DNA of 64,000 bases, from NCBI RefSeq assembly GCF_943193205.1, contig NZ_CALPDD010000011.1, positions 1 through 64,000 on the forward strand, given 5' to 3'. Both the position numbers and the translations under genes were made by a program. The notes beneath the pieces were generated by a model that saw only the letters and a program-made list of their open reading frames with translations, did not search any database and had not been told where the DNA came from. This DNA comes from Alistipes muris (GTDB taxonomy: Bacteria > Bacteroidota > Bacteroidia > Bacteroidales > Rikenellaceae). This document shows, piece after piece, positions 61,498-64,000 of this stretch (positions are counted from its first letter, which is position 1; the number at the start of each line of letters is the position of its first letter).

Positions 61498-62826
61498 ATG
61501 GAACTCACCATCAAAATCATCCAGTTTTTCCTCTGCTTCACCATCTTGGTGGGCATTCACGAACTCGGCCATTTCTTCATGGCCCGCCTTTTCCGCATCC
61601 GGGTCGACAAGTTCTACATCTTCTTCGACCCGTGGTTCTCGCTCTTCAAGTTCCGCCGCGGCCACACCGAATACGGCTTAGGCTGGCTGCCGCTGGGCGG
61701 CTACGTCAAAATCGCCGGCATGATCGACGAATCCATGGACAAGGAACAGCTGCGGCAGCCCGTACAGCCGTGGGAGTTCCGCGCCAAACCCGCCTGGCAA
61801 CGGTTTCTGGTCATGATTGCCGGGGTCGTGATGAACATCGTCCTGGCCATCGCCATCTACTGCGGCATCTGCTATGCGTGGGGCGACACCTACTTCTCCA
61901 ACGCCGACGCCCGCTGGGGCTACGCGTTCAACGAAACGGGGCTCCGGCTCGGATTCGAGAACGGCGACCGCTTCGTTTCGGTCGACGGACAATCCGTCGA
62001 CGACCCGATGGAGGTGCTCAACGCACTGCTCATTACCGAGAACGACCGCACGGTCGTCGTCGAACGCGGCGGCGAGCAGGTGGCCCTTACCCTGCCCTTG
62101 GACGAGCTCATCGCCATGCGGCAGGAGCGGGGCTACGAGAATCTGTTCACCCTGTGGCAACCGTTCATCATCGATAGTGTCGTTGCGCCCGGTGCGGCCG
62201 CGCTGCGCCGGAGCGATGAAATCGTTGCCATCCGCACGCCCGACGGCCAACAATACGAGCAACTGCAATTCCGCGACAGCCGGGCCCTGCTCAAGCTCCA
62301 TGCGGGCGACACCCTGCGCTTCACCCTCCTGCGCGACGGCGCCCCCGTCGAGCTGGACCTCCCCGTCTCGGACGAGGGCACGCTCGGCGTGCTGACGCTC
62401 AACCCCTACACCCCGCGCACGCGGCACTACACCTTTTGGCAGTCCATCCCCGCAGGTTTCCGCAAGGCGGGCCGGACCATCGCCTCCTACTGGCAGCAAC
62501 TCAAGCTCATCGCCCAGCCCAAAACCGAACTCTACAAGGAGGTCGGCGGCTTCCTCTCCATCGGCAGCATCTTCCCCGGCAGCTGGAACTGGCAGGATTT
62601 CTGGACCAAGACGGCCTTTCTCTCCATTATCCTGGCCGTCATGAACATCCTCCCCATTCCCGGGCTCGACGGCGGGCATGCGATTTTCACCTTCTGGGAA
62701 ATGATTACGGGCCGCAAGGTGAGCGACAAAGTACTCGAAGTAGCGCAATACATCGGATTGCTGCTGATTCTGGCCCTGCTGCTCTACGCCAACGGCAACG
62801 ACATCTATCGGTTCTTCATCAAATAG
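61498..62826 (+). CDS. rseP: RseP-type site-2 protease
   Basis: Intramembrane zinc metalloprotease of M50, 442 aa. HExxH at His21-His25 (GIHELGHFF), third ligand in NILPIPGLDGG (~386), four membrane helices, and a PDZ-like region between helices 2 and 3 (~130-300). In Proteobacteria it cleaves anti-sigma factors; in Bacteroidetes its substrates are less clear. A large gut-Bacteroidetes-type insertion is not apparent. 2-bp gap to radA. Confidence 0.95.
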   Translation: MELTIKIIQFFLCFTILVGIHELGHFFMARLFRIRVDKFYIFFDPWFSLFKFRRGHTEYGLGWLPLGGYVKIAGMIDESMDKEQLRQPVQPWEFRAKPAWQRFLVMIAGVVMNIVLAIAIYCGICYAWGDTYFSNADARWGYAFNETGLRLGFENGDRFVSVDGQSVDDPMEVLNALLITENDRTVVVERGGEQVALTLPLDELIAMRQERGYENLFTLWQPFIIDSVVAPGAAALRRSDEIVAIRTPDGQQYEQLQFRDSRALLKLHAGDTLRFTLLRDGAPVELDLPVSDEGTLGVLTLNPYTPRTRHYTFWQSIPAGFRKAGRTIASYWQQLKLIAQPKTELYKEVGGFLSIGSIFPGSWNWQDFWTKTAFLSIILAVMNILPIPGLDGGHAIFTFWEMITGRKVSDKVLEVAQYIGLLLILALLLYANGNDIYRFFIK

Positions 62827-62828
62827 CG

Positions 62829-64000
62829 ATGGCCAAAGTCAAGAAAGCCTATTTCTGCAAGAACTGCGGGCACGAAGCACCCAAGTGGCTGGGCAAGTGT
62901 CCGGCGTGCGGCGAGTGGAACACCTTCGCCGAGGAAATCATTGCGCGCGAAAGCGGCCCGGCAGCAGCTTCGGCCGCAGGTCCGCTTCCCACCGCCAAGC
63001 CGCAGCGCGTCAGCGAAATCCGCCAGAACGACCTGCGGCGCATCGACCTCGGCAACCCCGAGATCAACCGCGTCCTGGGCGGCGGACTGGTGCCGGGTTC
63101 GCTGGTCCTCTTAGGCGGCGAACCGGGCATCGGCAAATCGACCCTTTCGCTTCAGATTGCGCTGGCGCCCAACGGGTTGAAGACCCTCTATGTCTCGGGC
63201 GAAGAATCGGCCGAACAAATCAAGATGCGCGCTTCGCGGCTGGGCATCCACAACGAGGAGTGCCTGATTTACGCCGAAACGCTACTCGAAAACATCGTGG
63301 CCCAAATCGCCGAACAGAAACCCGACGTCGTAGTCGTCGACTCCATACAGACCATCTATACCGACCTGCTCGACTCGTCGGCGGGCAGCGTGTCGCAAAT
63401 CCGCGAATGCGCCGCCACGCTGCTCAAATACGCCAAGTCGACCGCCACGTCCATCTTCATCATCGGCCACATCACCAAGGACGGCGCCATTGCCGGACCC
63501 AAGATACTGGAACACATAGTCGACGTCGTACTCCAGTTCGAGGGCGACAGCAACAACGTCTACCGCATCCTGCGCGGCATCAAGAACCGTTTCGGCGCCA
63601 CCTACGAAATCGGTGTCTTCGAGATGCTCGACAGCGGACTGCGCGGGGTCGACAACCCGTCCGAAATCCTGCTGACCCATTACGAAGAAGCTCTGAGCGG
63701 CATTGCCGTGGGGGCTTCGGCCGACGGTGTGCGGCCTTATCTTATAGAAGTGCAGGCGCTGGTCAGCGGTGCCGCCTACGGCACACCCCAACGTACCGCC
63801 ACCGGGTTCGACGCCCGGCGCATGAGCATGCTGCTGGCTGTCGTCGAAAAACGCATCGGGCTCAAAATGTTCCAGAAGGACGTCTTTCTCAACTTCGCGG
63901 GCGGGTTCAAGGTCGCCGACCCGGGGCTCGACCTGGCCGTCGTCGCGGCGGTCGTCTCCTCCTATTACGACCGGCCCGTCGGCCCGGGCATCTGCTGCGC
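62829..64000 (+). CDS. radA: DNA repair protein RadA, 3' end outside window
   Basis: 390 codons visible, open through the window edge. N-terminal zinc finger CKNCG...CPACG (Cys10-Cys27), Walker A GEPGIGKST (~98-106), Walker B VVVVDSIQT, RadA-specific KNRFG (252-256), then the start of the Lon-like domain (VAVVSSYYD). Branch migration helicase-like factor in recombinational repair. Two base pairs after rseP, same operon as the isoprenoid gene dxr. Confidence 0.95.
   Translation, partial: MAKVKKAYFCKNCGHEAPKWLGKCPACGEWNTFAEEIIARESGPAAASAAGPLPTAKPQRVSEIRQNDLRRIDLGNPEINRVLGGGLVPGSLVLLGGEPGIGKSTLSLQIALAPNGLKTLYVSGEESAEQIKMRASRLGIHNEECLIYAETLLENIVAQIAEQKPDVVVVDSIQTIYTDLLDSSAGSVSQIRECAATLLKYAKSTATSIFIIGHITKDGAIAGPKILEHIVDVVLQFEGDSNNVYRILRGIKNRFGATYEIGVFEMLDSGLRGVDNPSEILLTHYEEALSGIAVGASADGVRPYLIEVQALVSGAAYGTPQRTATGFDARRMSMLLAVVEKRIGLKMFQKDVFLNFAGGFKVADPGLDLAVVAAVVSSYYDRPVGPGICC

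Noticed and set aside
1..64000. CRISPR arrays, tRNA or rRNA genes, insertion sequences, restriction or toxin-antitoxin genes
   Set aside because: I looked in all gaps and on both strands and found no spaced direct repeats, T-loop like GGTTCRA sequences, transposases or other such genes.

Overview
The window reads as chromosomal DNA of a GC-rich gut Bacteroidales bacterium, most likely Alistipes or a close relative. The evidence is SusC/SusD pairs, SusE/SusF-like lipoproteins, a Bacteroidetes-type M23-dxr-rseP-radA cluster, promoters of the Bacteroidetes form (TTTG about 20 nt upstream of TAnnTTTG), weak Shine-Dalgarno signals and high GC. The genus is an inference. I see no phage, IS element, CRISPR array, rRNA or tRNA.

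Layout. (1) 73-1395: MATE exporter. (2) 1537-12095, all minus: a pectin/hexuronate operon read uxaC, kdgK, eda, exuT, uxaB, uxaA, pectin methylesterase, GH43 glycosidase. It demethylates pectin, imports hexuronates, isomerises, reduces and dehydrates them to 2-keto-3-deoxygluconate, phosphorylates this and cleaves it to pyruvate and glyceraldehyde-3-phosphate. A divergent unit at 12294-14528 adds a DUF4861-like lipoprotein and a second KDG kinase. (3) 14691-31383, all minus: housekeeping block with gyrA plus a TPR protein, two lipoproteins, ftsK-lolA, murI, aroK, parE-parC and plsC. (4) 31666-35928: an outer-membrane beta-barrel receptor (+), LemA and a TPM-domain protein (-). (5) 36010-56768, all minus: a compact 12-gene starch/maltodextrin locus of about 20.8 kb, read MFS maltose transporter, beta-phosphoglucomutase, GH65 maltose phosphorylase, SusC, SusD, SusE-like, SusF-like, then five GH13 enzymes. 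It joins a Sus uptake system to phosphorolytic use of maltose. (6) 57227-59370 (+): LytS/LytTR two-component pair divergent from the starch locus. (7) 59462-64000 (+): catalytically degenerate M23 protein, dxr, rseP and radA (cut by the window edge).

Between the genes there is more structure than usual. Six intergenic sites carry arrays with a strict 7-nt period; three of them are inverted pairs that can fold into long hairpins, and some supply stop codons and C-terminal residues of neighbouring genes. A 27-nt motif recurs four times. Nearly every longer gap inside the two sugar operons holds a strong hairpin. Two larger folded elements lie at 20477-20548 and 34733-34896. The SusC gene carries a nine-base C tract in its signal-peptide codons, a candidate phase-variation switch. 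These non-coding features and the phosphorolytic Sus operon are the parts most worth a second look.
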